Part shown: in pieces, positions 17,055 through 26,900 of the stretch
Layout: each line of letters opens with the position of its first letter
Position numbering within the stretch: position 1 is the first letter of the stretch
The notes under the pieces: generated by a model
The model's database searches: none
What the model saw: only the letters and a program-made list of their open reading frames with translations
Told to the model about the DNA's origin: nothing
Assembly: GCA_964345475.1 (NCBI GenBank)
Contig: CAYFQW010000007.1
Location: 1-64,000 of the forward strand
Reading direction: 5' to 3'
Source: WRIS01 sp964345475
GTDB lineage: Bacteria; Actinomycetota; Coriobacteriia; Coriobacteriales; Eggerthellaceae
DNA length: 64,000 nucleotides
Position numbers and translations under genes: made by a program

Positions 17055-18610
17055 CTACTGCTCAGACCCGGCAGAACTCGAATCAAGATCGGGCTGCTCG
17101 GGCTCCGTAGGTGACGGATCAGGCGTTTCGCTAGGAATATTTTCTGGAGGCTCTTCTTCCCAAGAGGAGTCTCCGTTCCACGTGTCCTGCGGTTCATAAT
17201 ACGAGTCTCCANNNNNNNNNNNNNNNNNNNNNNNNNNNNNNNNNNNNNNNNNNNNNNNNNNNNNNNNNNNNNNNNNNNNNNNNNNNNNNNNNNNNNNNNN
17301 NNNNNNNNNNNTTCCCAAGAGGAGTCTCCGTTCCACGTGTCCTGCGGTTCATAATACGAGTCTCCAGAGGAGTCTCCGTTCCACGTGTCCTGCGGTTCAT
17401 AATACGAGTCTCCATAGGAGTAGGCATCGTTGTCTGAGGAGTCCGTATATTCTGCACTCCCTGCGCTGTTGCCGCCTGTGTATACGAAAGTGCTTTTGTA
17501 GGTGCTTGGATCCTTGCCACTTTCAACTAGTTTCATCACTTCAATGAGGCCTTGAGGATCGGCTATCACATACGATAAACCGTCGATCATGGCTGTAGTT
17601 GAGGGGAGGACGGCCGAGTATATTTTTAAATTATTGATGTCCTTAAATTGAAGGGCGAGATCGATAATTTGATCGACCTTTAAATCGGTTGTCACACAGC
17701 CCGCAGCTTTTTGAATAGCCCCGGGAAGCTCTGCCACAGACAAGTTCATTATTTTTTTCAAAATAGCCTCAATGAGCTCGCGTTGATGAGATGTCCTTGT
17801 GTAGTCACCGTCGGCATAATCCCTGTCGCGTACGTATACGAGAGCGGCTTCTCCATCAAGGGTCTGCAGGCCCTCCTCTATCACCACACTGCCCGCTTTG
17901 GGATTGTCGATGCGCTGCTCAACATCTATCTCAACGCCGCCAATTACATCAACCAGCTCGATGAGTTCATCAAAATTCACTTCGGCATAGTGTGAGATAT
18001 CAACATCGCAAAGCTCGCTTGTCGCTTCGATAGCCCCTGCTGTACCGAAGTATGAATAAGCGGCATTAAATTTTTGAACTCCATACCCATCAAGCTCTAT
18101 TTTGGTGTCACGCGGAATAGAGAGGAGCGTTATAGCGCAGTTCGCGGGGTCGACACGCACGAGAATGTTTGTGTCGGACCTTTTCCCCATGTCTTCAGAG
18201 TCTGTACGCTCGTCCGAACCGATAAGCACTACATAGAAAGGATCGCTATAACTTTGCACGGCAACCAAGGTGCTTTCAATAGCGTCTATTTCTTCCTTCG
18301 TTTTACTGCCAGCGAGAGACTCGTTGATTGAGTTCGCGTACAGGGCGAAAGCTGTCCCTCCGCCTACTATCAAAAATACAAGCACAGCGACAAGGCCGAG
18401 GGCGACTTTTTTAGTTGAACTCATTTTGCCTGCTTTAGAGCTATAGCGAGTATCTTTTCGTGAATAGTCGTATGCCGTTTGTCCGACATAACCTTCCCTC
18501 TGCCCCTGCAAGGGGTAGGCGTTATATGCTTTTCGATTATTTTTGTCTGAATTTTTATAAGAAGTAGCCTGGATAGGGCGGGCTCCGCCTTGCGTATTAC
18601 GAAATCTCAT
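17055..18610 (-). CDS. LytR-CpsA-Psr (LCP) family cell-wall ligase, interrupted by an assembly gap
   Basis: LCP proteins transfer polymers from lipid carriers to peptidoglycan at the outer membrane face. A cytoplasmic N-terminus (about 1-68) is followed by one membrane span (about 69-92). The LCP domain has GSDERTD, KRSDTNILVRVD, LLSIPRDTKIEL and NAAYSYFG, with the conserved Asp and Arg residues present. The C-terminus is a low-complexity tail with a 16-residue repeat (GDSYYEPQDTWNGDSS) and an acidic Pro-rich end (DPSPTEPEQPD). The 100-N gap at 17212-17311 falls in the repeat and breaks the frame as written; joining the identical flanks restores one frame to the TAG at 17055. GGAGTGACTCG precedes the ATG. 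Confidence 0.9.
17157..17366. repeat. 55-bp identical copies flanking a 100-N gap (tandem-repeat region of the LCP gene)
   Basis: Bases 17157-17211 and 17312-17366 are identical over 55 bp and abut the N run (17212-17311) on each side. They lie in a coding tandem repeat with a 48-bp unit. The gap length is a placeholder; the true repeat number cannot be read here. Confidence 0.9.
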
Positions 18611-18645
18611 CGAGTCACTCCGATATCGAGTATACAGATTCTATA

Positions 18646-18720
18646 TGGAGCGGGTGACGGGAATCGAACCCGCGAATGAAAGCTTGGGAAGCTTTTGCCT
18701 TACCGCTTGGCCACACCCGC
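18646..18720 (-). tRNA. tRNA-Gly (anticodon CCC)
   Basis: A minus-strand cloverleaf runs from 18720. Acceptor GCGGGTG pairs with CACCCGC (18650-18656). The anticodon stem AAAGC/GCTTT closes the loop TTCCCAA, giving anticodon CCC (codon GGG). The T arm is GCGGG-TTCGATT-CCCGT. CCA is encoded (18646-18648). Confidence 0.95.
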
Positions 18721-18735
18721 ATACCATGAGCCGTT

Positions 18736-18765
18736 ATTATAGGACAATGATGGATCAAATATCAA
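18736..18765 (-). promoter_or_regulatory. Predicted tRNA-Gly promoter
   Basis: On the minus strand TTGATA (18760-18765), 18-nt spacer, TATAAT (18736-18741), 15 bp upstream of the tRNA. Confidence 0.6.
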
Positions 18766-18773
18766 TCTCGCAC

Positions 18774-18801
18774 AAAAAAAGGACGATCCAGGATCGTCCT
18801 T
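18774..18801 (-). terminator. Rho-independent terminator upstream of tRNA-Gly
   Basis: The 9-bp stem AAGGACGAT/ATCGTCCTT with a 5-nt loop is followed on the minus strand by a run of seven T. It ends the transcript of the small zinc-ribbon-like gene at 18943, about 140 bp away, and separates it from the tRNA promoter. Confidence 0.8.
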
Positions 18802-18942
18802 GACTTCTTTGTTGTGTATCGAAATGTTAGATACTGCATCATTTCGCGTACTGAAGACAGCCTCTGCACCTGTCGTACACACACAAGCAACTGCCTACGC
18901 GAGGCCTCACGACTCAAAATGTATGAGACCAGGGCAGAGCCT

Positions 18943-19095
18943 TTATTTTTTTGTAGAACCAATACGACAGATGGTCGTACCGCACTCAGGACATGAACCC
19001 TTCGTTATCGGTCTACCGTTTTTCATCGTGCTCTCAACGGGGTTCGTCATTTCTCTTTTTTCTTTACACTTCACACAATAGCCTTCAATTGCCAT
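18943..19095 (-). CDS. Small zinc-ribbon-like protein (DUF5679 type, 50 aa)
   Basis: The 50-residue protein has two CxxC pairs, YCVKCKEKRE and CPECGTTICRIG, linked by a basic segment (MKNGRPITKGS). This is the layout of the small DUF5679 zinc-ribbon family found in actinobacteria and Chloroflexi; its function is unknown. I choose ATG 19093-19095 (MAIEGYCVKC) from family-like length. The frame is open to 19230, but that extension is not conserved-looking. AAAGG lies about 10 nt upstream. A T-rich terminator at 18774-18801 follows. Confidence 0.8.
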   Translation of the reverse strand: MAIEGYCVKCKEKREMTNPVESTMKNGRPITKGSCPECGTTICRIGSTKK

Positions 19096-19158
19096 AATAT
19101 TGAGTACCTTTCTATGTTTCGATTGCTTCACCATGATGCCCGCTTCAAATAAGCTGCT

Positions 19159-19184
19159 GCTCGACAGTTCCGCTCGACAGTTCC
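19159..19184. repeat. Perfect 13-bp tandem direct repeat upstream of the zinc-ribbon gene
   Basis: GCTCGACAGTTCC occurs twice back to back (19159-19171 and 19172-19184), 64 bp upstream of the 50-aa gene start. It could be a regulator-binding tandem or a replication slip product. Confidence 0.8.
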
Positions 19185-19249
19185 TAGTGTTTTGGGCGAA
19201 GCTATTGTAATTCATATAGAGAGAATGCAAGCTATGTTTGCCATATACT

Positions 19250-22200
19250 TCAGATACTTCTTATCAATTCCATTGCAAATTCAGTATTGCGCATCAGTCT
19301 TGCCTCGTCGATATTGTCCATAACATCATTTTCTGAGCAAAAATGAGCAGGCTTTGCGCCAGACATACCTGCTATGCTGACGGTCTGAAGCCCTCTCCTT
19401 CCAACGACACTTGCCACACTTTCACGCCAGAGAATATCTCTTTCCTCGATGGGAGTGTTCGTTTCGCGGGAAGCTTTTTTGATGTATCGCTTCATGCGTG
19501 TGGATGTCCCCTGTTTGCTTCGAAGGCCCTCTTTCCCCAAATAGCACAGATCGCCATCCCCTAAGGCCTCGAGGCTTATGATAATGGCCCCTCTTAGCTC
19601 TTGTTCGTGCTCCTTAAGGAAAGCCTTTATACCCCCGTTGTTAGCCAGCTGCGAGCCGAGCGCCACAAACCAGGTCTCCGTATTAAACCCTTGGCCATAA
19701 AAGTTTTGTATCTCTTCTATTTCAGATGCATAGCCTTCGGCCTCTCCATAGGAGGAATACAAGCTCGTATCCTCTTCCAAGCTTTCCCACGTATCTGTCG
19801 CTACCTCGTCAAGTCCTTCTGGCTCTACGCGAGAGGAACGAGAAAAAGCCCCTCCTTCCCAGGAGTCTTCAGCACCTGACGAACCGTGGCCTCCCTCAAA
19901 ACCATCCCCATCTTCCTGAAAGCTGTCCCATCCCCCGCGGGCTGCGCCTGCCTCGCGAGCATCAAAGTCTTCATCGACATCCAACCACTGCTGTGCACTC
20001 GGAACTTCCTCTTTTGCCTTCTTAGAACCAAACCTCCCAAAAAGACGATGAATGCGCGACTTCGGCATTTCGACATATCCCGGACCCGCAAAAGCACCCG
20101 TTTCTGTTAGGTTTCTATCAAACACAGAATCATCTGCATCTTCAACATATATATCGTCCGGATCTGCATCTTTTAAAAGCTCGTCGGCAATAGGCTTAAA
20201 CGTACCCGTCATACCTGAAGCCCCAAATGCTCCAGCCGTCGTAACTATGCTGTGGGCGGAAGTCTCGGAGTTATTGTTTTGGTCAATGCCGGCAGGTGAC
20301 AAGACTGAGAAGCTGTTTGTGTTGGAACCCTTGAGTCCATCAAGCCTGTTTTCTTCGGCATCAGTTGCGCGCTCGTTTTCATTACTGGTTAGATGAGCAG
20401 TGTCACTTGCATCATCCCCACCAATGGTAGGCAAAAGGGTCAAGAGGCTTTTAGCTGCATCTTGGGCAGACTCTGGGCCGTCCATCGCTAAAGGCGCACG
20501 CTGCTGTTTTGCTGATGTAAGAGGTACGTGGGACCCCGTTGTGCCGATATCGGGAAGCAGAATGGGCTTCCTCGAAAATGACGGACTGCTGGTCGCAGCA
20601 TTTGCCTCGGTTGGAATCTGAGGAATATTGATTATTTCTGGGCTTGTCTTTTTTTCTGACGTCTGTACCGAAGTCAATGACTGTGTGTCATTTTTGGCAC
20701 TATTTCTCTGAGAGTCTCCTTTTCGGAGGTTGCTTACGTCTATGGGAGGCATCGCCCTTGTTCCGCCAAGATCGTCGTACTCGGACGATAATCCCTTCTC
20801 TCCCAAGCTCTCTTGGACTTTTTCACCTCCAGCTATTTCGACATCCACGACATTGGCAACATCTTGCGCACCGAGTTCGTCACGATCAGAGCGCTTGGGA
20901 ACGCTCGCTTCCATGATGTCTTCGCGTAGCCCTCTAATGCGCGCTTCCCTTTTTTCGATATGCGCCCGACTATCAAGTCCTGCCTCGGTGGCATTTGCTT
21001 CAAGGGCAGAATCAAATGCGTCTGCATATTGAGAGCGTTGAACCTTTGCTTCTGTTTCGGCTGATTTTTTGGCTTTTTCTTGAGCCTTTTTGAACCATTC
21101 AGGCACCTCAGATTTTTGAGGGGCACCATATAATACACTTGATCTGCCGCTATCAGCAGAAATTCTTCCACTGTCTGACGATACTGCCGCTGCAGGAGCT
21201 TCCTCCTGGAAGCTAGTTGCTAGACCTTGGTCCGCCGTGTGGTGAGAGGGAGCCGCATTGTACGGTGAGGCCTCTTGAACATATTGTCCAGGTTGGGCAA
21301 ATACTTCCCCTAATTCTGCCTCGTCCTCATCGGTGACGCCTGGCTCGAGACGCTCAGCTCCTGGCGCATGGGTTAATGCCTCTCGTATTTCTCCTCTAAA
21401 CTCTGATACTGCTTCTTCCCTGGCCTCTTCTTTGCCTGAAGCTTTGACTTGTACAAGGTTTTGTGCGACAGACTCGTGGCTCCGTGGACGGAACTCCTGC
21501 CCTGTTATTGCCGCAATGGACATTTTTGCAGAAGCAAGCCGTTCACTTTGACTGAGTGGAGCCGAAGTCGGGGGACAGAACTCAGGTACTTCGTAGACGA
21601 GTTCCGTCTCATCATCAAGCAAGCCTAAAGCCCTGGCCCTTTCCTCACCGTGGATTGTTGCACCTATCTGAGGATTTTCTTGTGTCAGACTAGCCCCGCC
21701 CGCGCCCCTCCTGCCTATCTTTCGGGCGAGCTCAAGCATTGCCGCTACACCAGATGCGTTGCAGTTTGCAGCCTCGTTGTAGGGAGCCATTTTATGCAAA
21801 ACGAAAAGAACTACCGGCAAGGAGGTAAAAAACATAGCGATACCCAGCAAAATATGAAGGAACAAAGATGCTTTCCCGCTTGCATCCGCGAAAAAAAGGA
21901 TTCGCAGGAGCAACAAGAGGGGGATTGCTAGTATGGCCCCTAAGATTACTTTTTTCAAAATAGGGAGTATCTTGAGTCCTAGTTCGCTGAGCTCGCTTCG
22001 AACTCTGTCGCTATCATAGTTGGCGACTACGATAATTTTTCTGCGCCGCACGCTGCCGCCGCTAGAAGATTGCTCTGGCTCGAATTTCGCTACAACGTTT
22101 TGGCTCACACCCTGGTGGAAATATCTCGACAAGAGAGGATGACCTAAGCTCTCGGCAAGATAGAGCAGAGCTGTTACGAGTGTAATTGCAAAGGCTAGTA

Positions 22201-22441
22201 TCCTGATTATGGGCAGGAAGAAGCTTATGAGAGCTAGCAGAAAGCTTAGGAGGGCGCAAATCATAGTGGGCAGCTCTCCGTTAGTTTCACCTCTAAAATC
22301 TTCTATTGCAGCAGATAAACCTGCCTCTTGTTGAAGTTGTTCAGCGATATATTGAGCCGCTTTTTGTTCTTCCTCGGTTCCCGCTGGCCGAGGACCGATA
22401 TTCTGTGACAGGTACGCGATATGATCTATTGGTTTCGGCAT
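19250..22441 (-). CDS. Large membrane protein with a degenerate M28-peptidase-like fold split by a disordered insert
   Basis: The 1063-residue product begins like an M28 (aminopeptidase) protein (HIAYLSQNIGPRPAGTEEE). Two pairs of membrane spans lie at about 60-95 and 165-215. Between and after them are M28-like blocks IIVVANYDSDR (about 136-146) and EAANCNASGVAAMLELAR (about 223-240). A low-complexity Ser/Glu/Asp-rich region of about 670 residues (about 245-915) follows, then the fold resumes (WFVALGSQLANNGG, IIISLEALGDGDL, HFCSENDVMDNID). Usual metal ligands are replaced: H in GAHxD is N, DD in GADDNASG is NC, and the EE pair is SQ. A pseudoenzyme is inferred. AAGGAAAGG precedes the ATG. 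It is 81 bp downstream of the gene at 22523. Confidence 0.75.
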   Translation of the reverse strand: MPKPIDHIAYLSQNIGPRPAGTEEEQKAAQYIAEQLQQEAGLSAAIEDFRGETNGELPTMICALLSFLLALISFFLPIIRILAFAITLVTALLYLAESLGHPLLSRYFHQGVSQNVVAKFEPEQSSSGGSVRRRKIIVVANYDSDRVRSELSELGLKILPILKKVILGAILAIPLLLLLRILFFADASGKASLFLHILLGIAMFFTSLPVVLFVLHKMAPYNEAANCNASGVAAMLELARKIGRRGAGGASLTQENPQIGATIHGEERARALGLLDDETELVYEVPEFCPPTSAPLSQSERLASAKMSIAAITGQEFRPRSHESVAQNLVQVKASGKEEAREEAVSEFRGEIREALTHAPGAERLEPGVTDEDEAELGEVFAQPGQYVQEASPYNAAPSHHTADQGLATSFQEEAPAAAVSSDSGRISADSGRSSVLYGAPQKSEVPEWFKKAQEKAKKSAETEAKVQRSQYADAFDSALEANATEAGLDSRAHIEKREARIRGLREDIMEASVPKRSDRDELGAQDVANVVDVEIAGGEKVQESLGEKGLSSEYDDLGGTRAMPPIDVSNLRKGDSQRNSAKNDTQSLTSVQTSEKKTSPEIINIPQIPTEANAATSSPSFSRKPILLPDIGTTGSHVPLTSAKQQRAPLAMDGPESAQDAAKSLLTLLPTIGGDDASDTAHLTSNENERATDAEENRLDGLKGSNTNSFSVLSPAGIDQNNNSETSAHSIVTTAGAFGASGMTGTFKPIADELLKDADPDDIYVEDADDSVFDRNLTETGAFAGPGYVEMPKSRIHRLFGRFGSKKAKEEVPSAQQWLDVDEDFDAREAGAARGGWDSFQEDGDGFEGGHGSSGAEDSWEGGAFSRSSRVEPEGLDEVATDTWESLEEDTSLYSSYGEAEGYASEIEEIQNFYGQGFNTETWFVALGSQLANNGGIKAFLKEHEQELRGAIIISLEALGDGDLCYLGKEGLRSKQGTSTRMKRYIKKASRETNTPIEERDILWRESVASVVGRRGLQTVSIAGMSGAKPAHFCSENDVMDNIDEARLMRNTEFAMELIRSI

Positions 22442-22522
22442 GAAACGACCTTTCCTTACCCCTTCAATTCTCTCGCCGTACTGGCCTCGTAGAAGGCGCT
22501 GTTGTATTTGTGCAAGTATACG

Positions 22523-23863
22523 CTATTTATTTGAAGTTCCCAAATAGTCACGAAGAAAAACGTCTGCAGTGCTCGCTTCTAAACGACTCGCTTCGTATAT
22601 GGCCCGGGGGGCTTTCGTCGCCTCTTCGTAGGCGTCCAAGAGCGCTTTGCTTGATTTTTCCGAAAGCCCTTCTGCCAACATAGCCGATTCTGCCTCAGCC
22701 TCGTTATACAGTCCGTTTTCTTTTTCTGCCGTTTCCCTATCACGAGCTAAAATGGCTTCATCAGAAGCAATGCCGTGGCCAACCCCTTCTTTTCTTGTTT
22801 TCGTATATTCAATCATTTCCTGCATATCTGGGGATAGGCTTGATTCATGTAAGGCTGTCAGGCTTATGAGAGCTTCGTCGAGATATCCAGCCGCTTCTGT
22901 CAGCTTACTTTTAGAGACTTCTACATTTTCGTCGCTTGTGTCTACAACTGAAAGCGCCGCTTCCCGAATACAGGCATCTGCCTTCACAATGACTGACCAG
23001 ACCTCGGAAAGGGAGTCTGTTCCCTCCTTGTATGCAAGGCCTGCCTGTAATATTTTTCGACCTTCCTCTATCATAATGAGGCGAGAGTCAGTTGCTGTCA
23101 AAGCCTGGTCTGCCGCTTCTCGCTCTGCAGACTCACGCATCTCCTCGAGAGAGAGTTCCGCATACCCATGAGCCTCTTTCAGAGAAGACTCGGCCCCCTC
23201 CAGGCTGAAAAGAACTTCTACAATCTCTTCCGCGCTAACTTCGTCTAAGGGGGTATTAATCAACTCATCAAGCTTTACTGTTGGACCGTCAGCCTGCAAG
23301 GCCAGCGTCAAAGACTCCTCAAGCAAAGAGGTCATCTGCTTATGCCTGTTAATCTCTTTGTAGGCAAAAGTACCTATGCTTACAAGGGCAAACGCTAAGA
23401 AGATAGCCCCTAGACTGGTGTACAGGAACCTTCTGCGACGCCGTCTTTTTTTCCGTCTTTCTATTTCGTCTTCCGGTGAACGGACCGCGGAGGACACAGC
23501 GCTTGTAGAGCCCCCAAAGGCCGTGCTCTCTTTTTTGCCTACCGATCCATATTGCAGTGCCTGATCGGTGTAGAGCCTTGCTTTGTAGGTCTCTCCTGAA
23601 GAGAGACCTACTGTGTCGTCAGACATAAGGGCCAATGCATCGTCGCGGGAAGGTGTGGGCTTAGGTTTTCTTGATGTAGGTCTCCATGAAAGAATTGATA
23701 TCTTCCCGGGGCGGAAAGGGGCAGAGCTCTCGGCCTTCCCATGCTCCAAATCTGCCCTCTGACGTGCAGCGTCGAGCACACTCAAGGAAATCTCGTTGGA
23801 TGTACCGGCTGTATGGCTCTTTATATGAGCTGTCTGCGTATGTTTCGAATTCTTTTTACCCAT
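22523..23863 (-). CDS. Single-span membrane protein with a polybasic juxtamembrane stretch and helical outer domain
   Basis: The 446-residue protein has a disordered Ser/Thr-rich cytoplasmic N-terminus (about 1-130), an unusual basic block ERRKKRRRRRRFLY (about 135-148), one membrane span (about 149-170), and a long alpha-helical C-terminal part rich in Glu/Ala/Leu, probably outside the cell by the positive-inside rule. The outer part has coiled-coil-like repeats (AYEEATKAPRAIYEASRLEA). There is no signal-peptide cleavage site or enzymatic motif, and I do not recognise the family. It precedes the pseudo-M28 gene in the same orientation, suggesting a joint envelope function. Confidence 0.75.
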   Translation of the reverse strand: MGKKNSKHTQTAHIKSHTAGTSNEISLSVLDAARQRADLEHGKAESSAPFRPGKISILSWRPTSRKPKPTPSRDDALALMSDDTVGLSSGETYKARLYTDQALQYGSVGKKESTAFGGSTSAVSSAVRSPEDEIERRKKRRRRRRFLYTSLGAIFLAFALVSIGTFAYKEINRHKQMTSLLEESLTLALQADGPTVKLDELINTPLDEVSAEEIVEVLFSLEGAESSLKEAHGYAELSLEEMRESAEREAADQALTATDSRLIMIEEGRKILQAGLAYKEGTDSLSEVWSVIVKADACIREAALSVVDTSDENVEVSKSKLTEAAGYLDEALISLTALHESSLSPDMQEMIEYTKTRKEGVGHGIASDEAILARDRETAEKENGLYNEAEAESAMLAEGLSEKSSKALLDAYEEATKAPRAIYEASRLEASTADVFLRDYLGTSNK

Positions 23864-23905
23864 AAAAACACTCTACTATGCGTGACAGAGTCCCAGGCCG
23901 GTCTA

Positions 23906-26900
23906 TTATTTTTGATGCATACGGCTTAGAGCCTGTGCGACTTCTGTGCTTGAGCATACCTGTATGGTCTTGCTCGGCATCGACTTTAAAAACAACTTGC
24001 CATACGACTTGCTCAGCAGTCTACGATCTGCCAGTATCAAAACTCCCGTATCTTTAGCATTTCGTATAAGCCTCCCCGCTGCTTGTTTGGTTTCGATAAT
24101 CGCCTGTGGCAGAACATAATGCATCCATGCCTGGTCATCTCGGAGAGAGCGTTCACGGGACAACGGATCTGAGGGCTTTGAAAAAGGAAGCTTTGGAATA
24201 ATTACACCCTTCAAAGTGGAGCCGGGCGCATCAAAGCCCTCCCAGAAACTTTTTAGGGCAAAAAGTGACAGGTGCTCATCGGCTAGGAATTCATCACGCA
24301 GTGCCTTCGCTGAAACTCCCCATTTTTGAGCGACCAACCTTAAGTCTTCTTTTTTAAGGGCTGGATATACAACATCAAAACAGTTTTGCATTTCTCTGCG
24401 GTTTGTAAAAAGCGTAAGCATCGAGCCCCTTTGGGCTTGGTGTACTTTTATAAGAAGCGATTGCAAGGCAGCTAGATATCCCGAACTATTTGGTTCAGGA
24501 ATATCATTTACCACATAGACGGTCATCTGTGTATCGAAATCGAAACTTGAGTTTAGTTTTTTGCTTGCTGCAAGAGAATATTCGCTCTCATTGAGCCCTA
24601 AAGCGTTTTCGAAAGATTCAAAACTATCCGCTACCGTAATAGTCGCAGACGTGAGAATAACGGAATGGGTCCGTGTGAAGAAATCATCATTGAGCTTACT
24701 CCCCACATTGACAGGTTGGGCCTCGAGCCTATCCGCCTGTCTTCCCTGATTCTTAGATAAGATAACAGAATATGCATAGTCAGGAGGTGCTTTAAATAGA
24801 ATGATCTCAAGGGCGTCTAAAAGCTCTTTGAGGCGGATGGCCACACTCGCTATATCGCGCTGAGCCTCAGCGGCCCCTTCAACGTCTTCTAAAATTCCCA
24901 CTATTTCTTGGCTTGCTTTAATCAGCTTCTCCGAAGCGTCTATCAGCGTTTTTCCGTACCCTGCCAGTGACATAAAGATCGCGCTAGAACGAATATCGTC
25001 ATTAATCCAAATTTCAACCTGCTCATAGGCTTTGCTTTTCTTGTTCGTATCAAAAAAAGAAAGCTCTTTGAGACGGGCAAAGAACTCCATCGCAGCTTCA
25101 TCGAACGCGATGCCAGCTGCGCGGGCCTTCGAAGTAAGTGAGTAGAAGAGGGAAATGTCGTCAAGGGCGTCACCTACGCAGCGCTCTGCCCTGATAAAGC
25201 AGTTCTGCGAGTCTTCCCCTGAAGCTACCTTCGCTGCAAGACGACCCACTTCATCTGCGGCGACACTAAGGGAAAAGGCGCGTCGCGCTTCATCCTCAGC
25301 TCCATGGGCCTCGTCGATAATCCAATATCTAATCGGAGGAAGAAGACCCCCACCTGCGACAATATCACAAAAGAGAAGGCTTTGGTTAGTGACGACGATA
25401 TCGGCGTTTTCTGCCGCCCTACGAGCCCCGTGCACAAAACAATACTTGCCATAAAAGGGGCATTTTCTTCTCAAACATTCGCGGCTGCTAGTTGTGAAAA
25501 GATATTTGGGCAATAAGCGAAAGTCTATTTTTAAACTGTCTATATCGTCGTAGGTGCTTTGCTCCACAAAAGACAAAAGAGCAGCTATCGCAGGTGCCTG
25601 GGAACAAGGTTTGCCCGATACAGAGCGCATCCCTGCCTCTTTTCGCGCAATTTTGTCTATCAAGCGTAGGCAAGGGTAATGGGAGAACCCCTTGAGCGAT
25701 GCATAGTCTATATCTTGCGCAAAAGGTTTGTTTTGCTCCAAGCTTTCTCTTTGGTTCTCCCCTCCTGGATCGATACGAACACAATCTGTTTGTGATAAGA
25801 GTGCCTCTTTCTGTTCGACGCTCCCCTTTTGAAGTATCTTGCTTTCTTCATTAAAAGCCTCTGACAACAGTGGCAGCTCTTTGTATACAAGTTGATCAAG
25901 CAAGGCGTTTGTTTTAGTGGCCACCCCCACGGTAATATTGTTGTTTTTTGCAGACAAGGCCGCCGGCAATAGATACGCCATCGATTTACCCACACCAGTG
26001 CCTGCTTCAATAGACAAGTTCATCGAAGAGGAAAATGCCTTTGCGATGGCTTTTGACATTTCTACCTGCTCAAAGCGTGTTTCGTATTCGTTGTATATAC
26101 TGCCTATAATGCCTTTTTTATCAAAGGCGTTACTGAGCTCATCACCATTCGGGAAACTCAAGCTTCGCTTAGTATCTTCAGCCAAAGCTTCTGCATCAAG
26201 TTTTGGTTTGTTTTTGATGTCTTTAATACGAGCCTCACGAAGTTTCTTGAGGCTGATGTTCGACCCTGTATTGCCATTCGTCATCGAGCCGAATACCGTA
26301 CTGCTATCAAAGCTTGTACTTTCATCAGTTTCGCTCTGTTTGCCGTACCCCGTACCTTCTTGTGTTGTATCTTTTTCTTTGGCCTCTCTCAGCTGGCTCA
26401 TCACTTGAAACACCTTGACAGAGGGCCATTCTTCCAAAGGGGCTAGTTGGCTTATCCTTTTACAAAGCTCAAACGGCATTTCCTGGATGCCTGCAAGAAA
26501 TATACGGTACAGGGAACAGAGCGACTCGACGTCTGCATCCGCTCGATGGGTGGACGCGGGGGCTTCAAAAGCATGTGCCAAATCTACCTGGCGGTGAGAC
26601 TTGAAGCGCGGTAGCACTATACGCGCCAAGTCTAAAGAATCTATCCACGTGTTGTTCGACAACGACGACCCTGCTGCATACTTGGTGGTAAAATTTCGGT
26701 CAAAGTCTGCATTATGAGCCAATATTGAAGAATCACCAACAAAACTCACCAGCCCACGAAGCGCTTCATCTGCTTGAGGGGCATCTGCCACATCTTCATC
26801 GCTAATACCTGTCAGGTTAACAATATCTTCAGGAATAGGTCTGCCAGGATTTACAAAGCACACATACCAATCGGTTATTTCGCCCTTACGCATACGAGCG

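Noticed and set aside
17006..18610. An LCP frame reading through the N run and ending at 17006
   Set aside because: 100 Ns shift the frame; the sequence after the gap in the right frame continues the repeat and stops at 17055.
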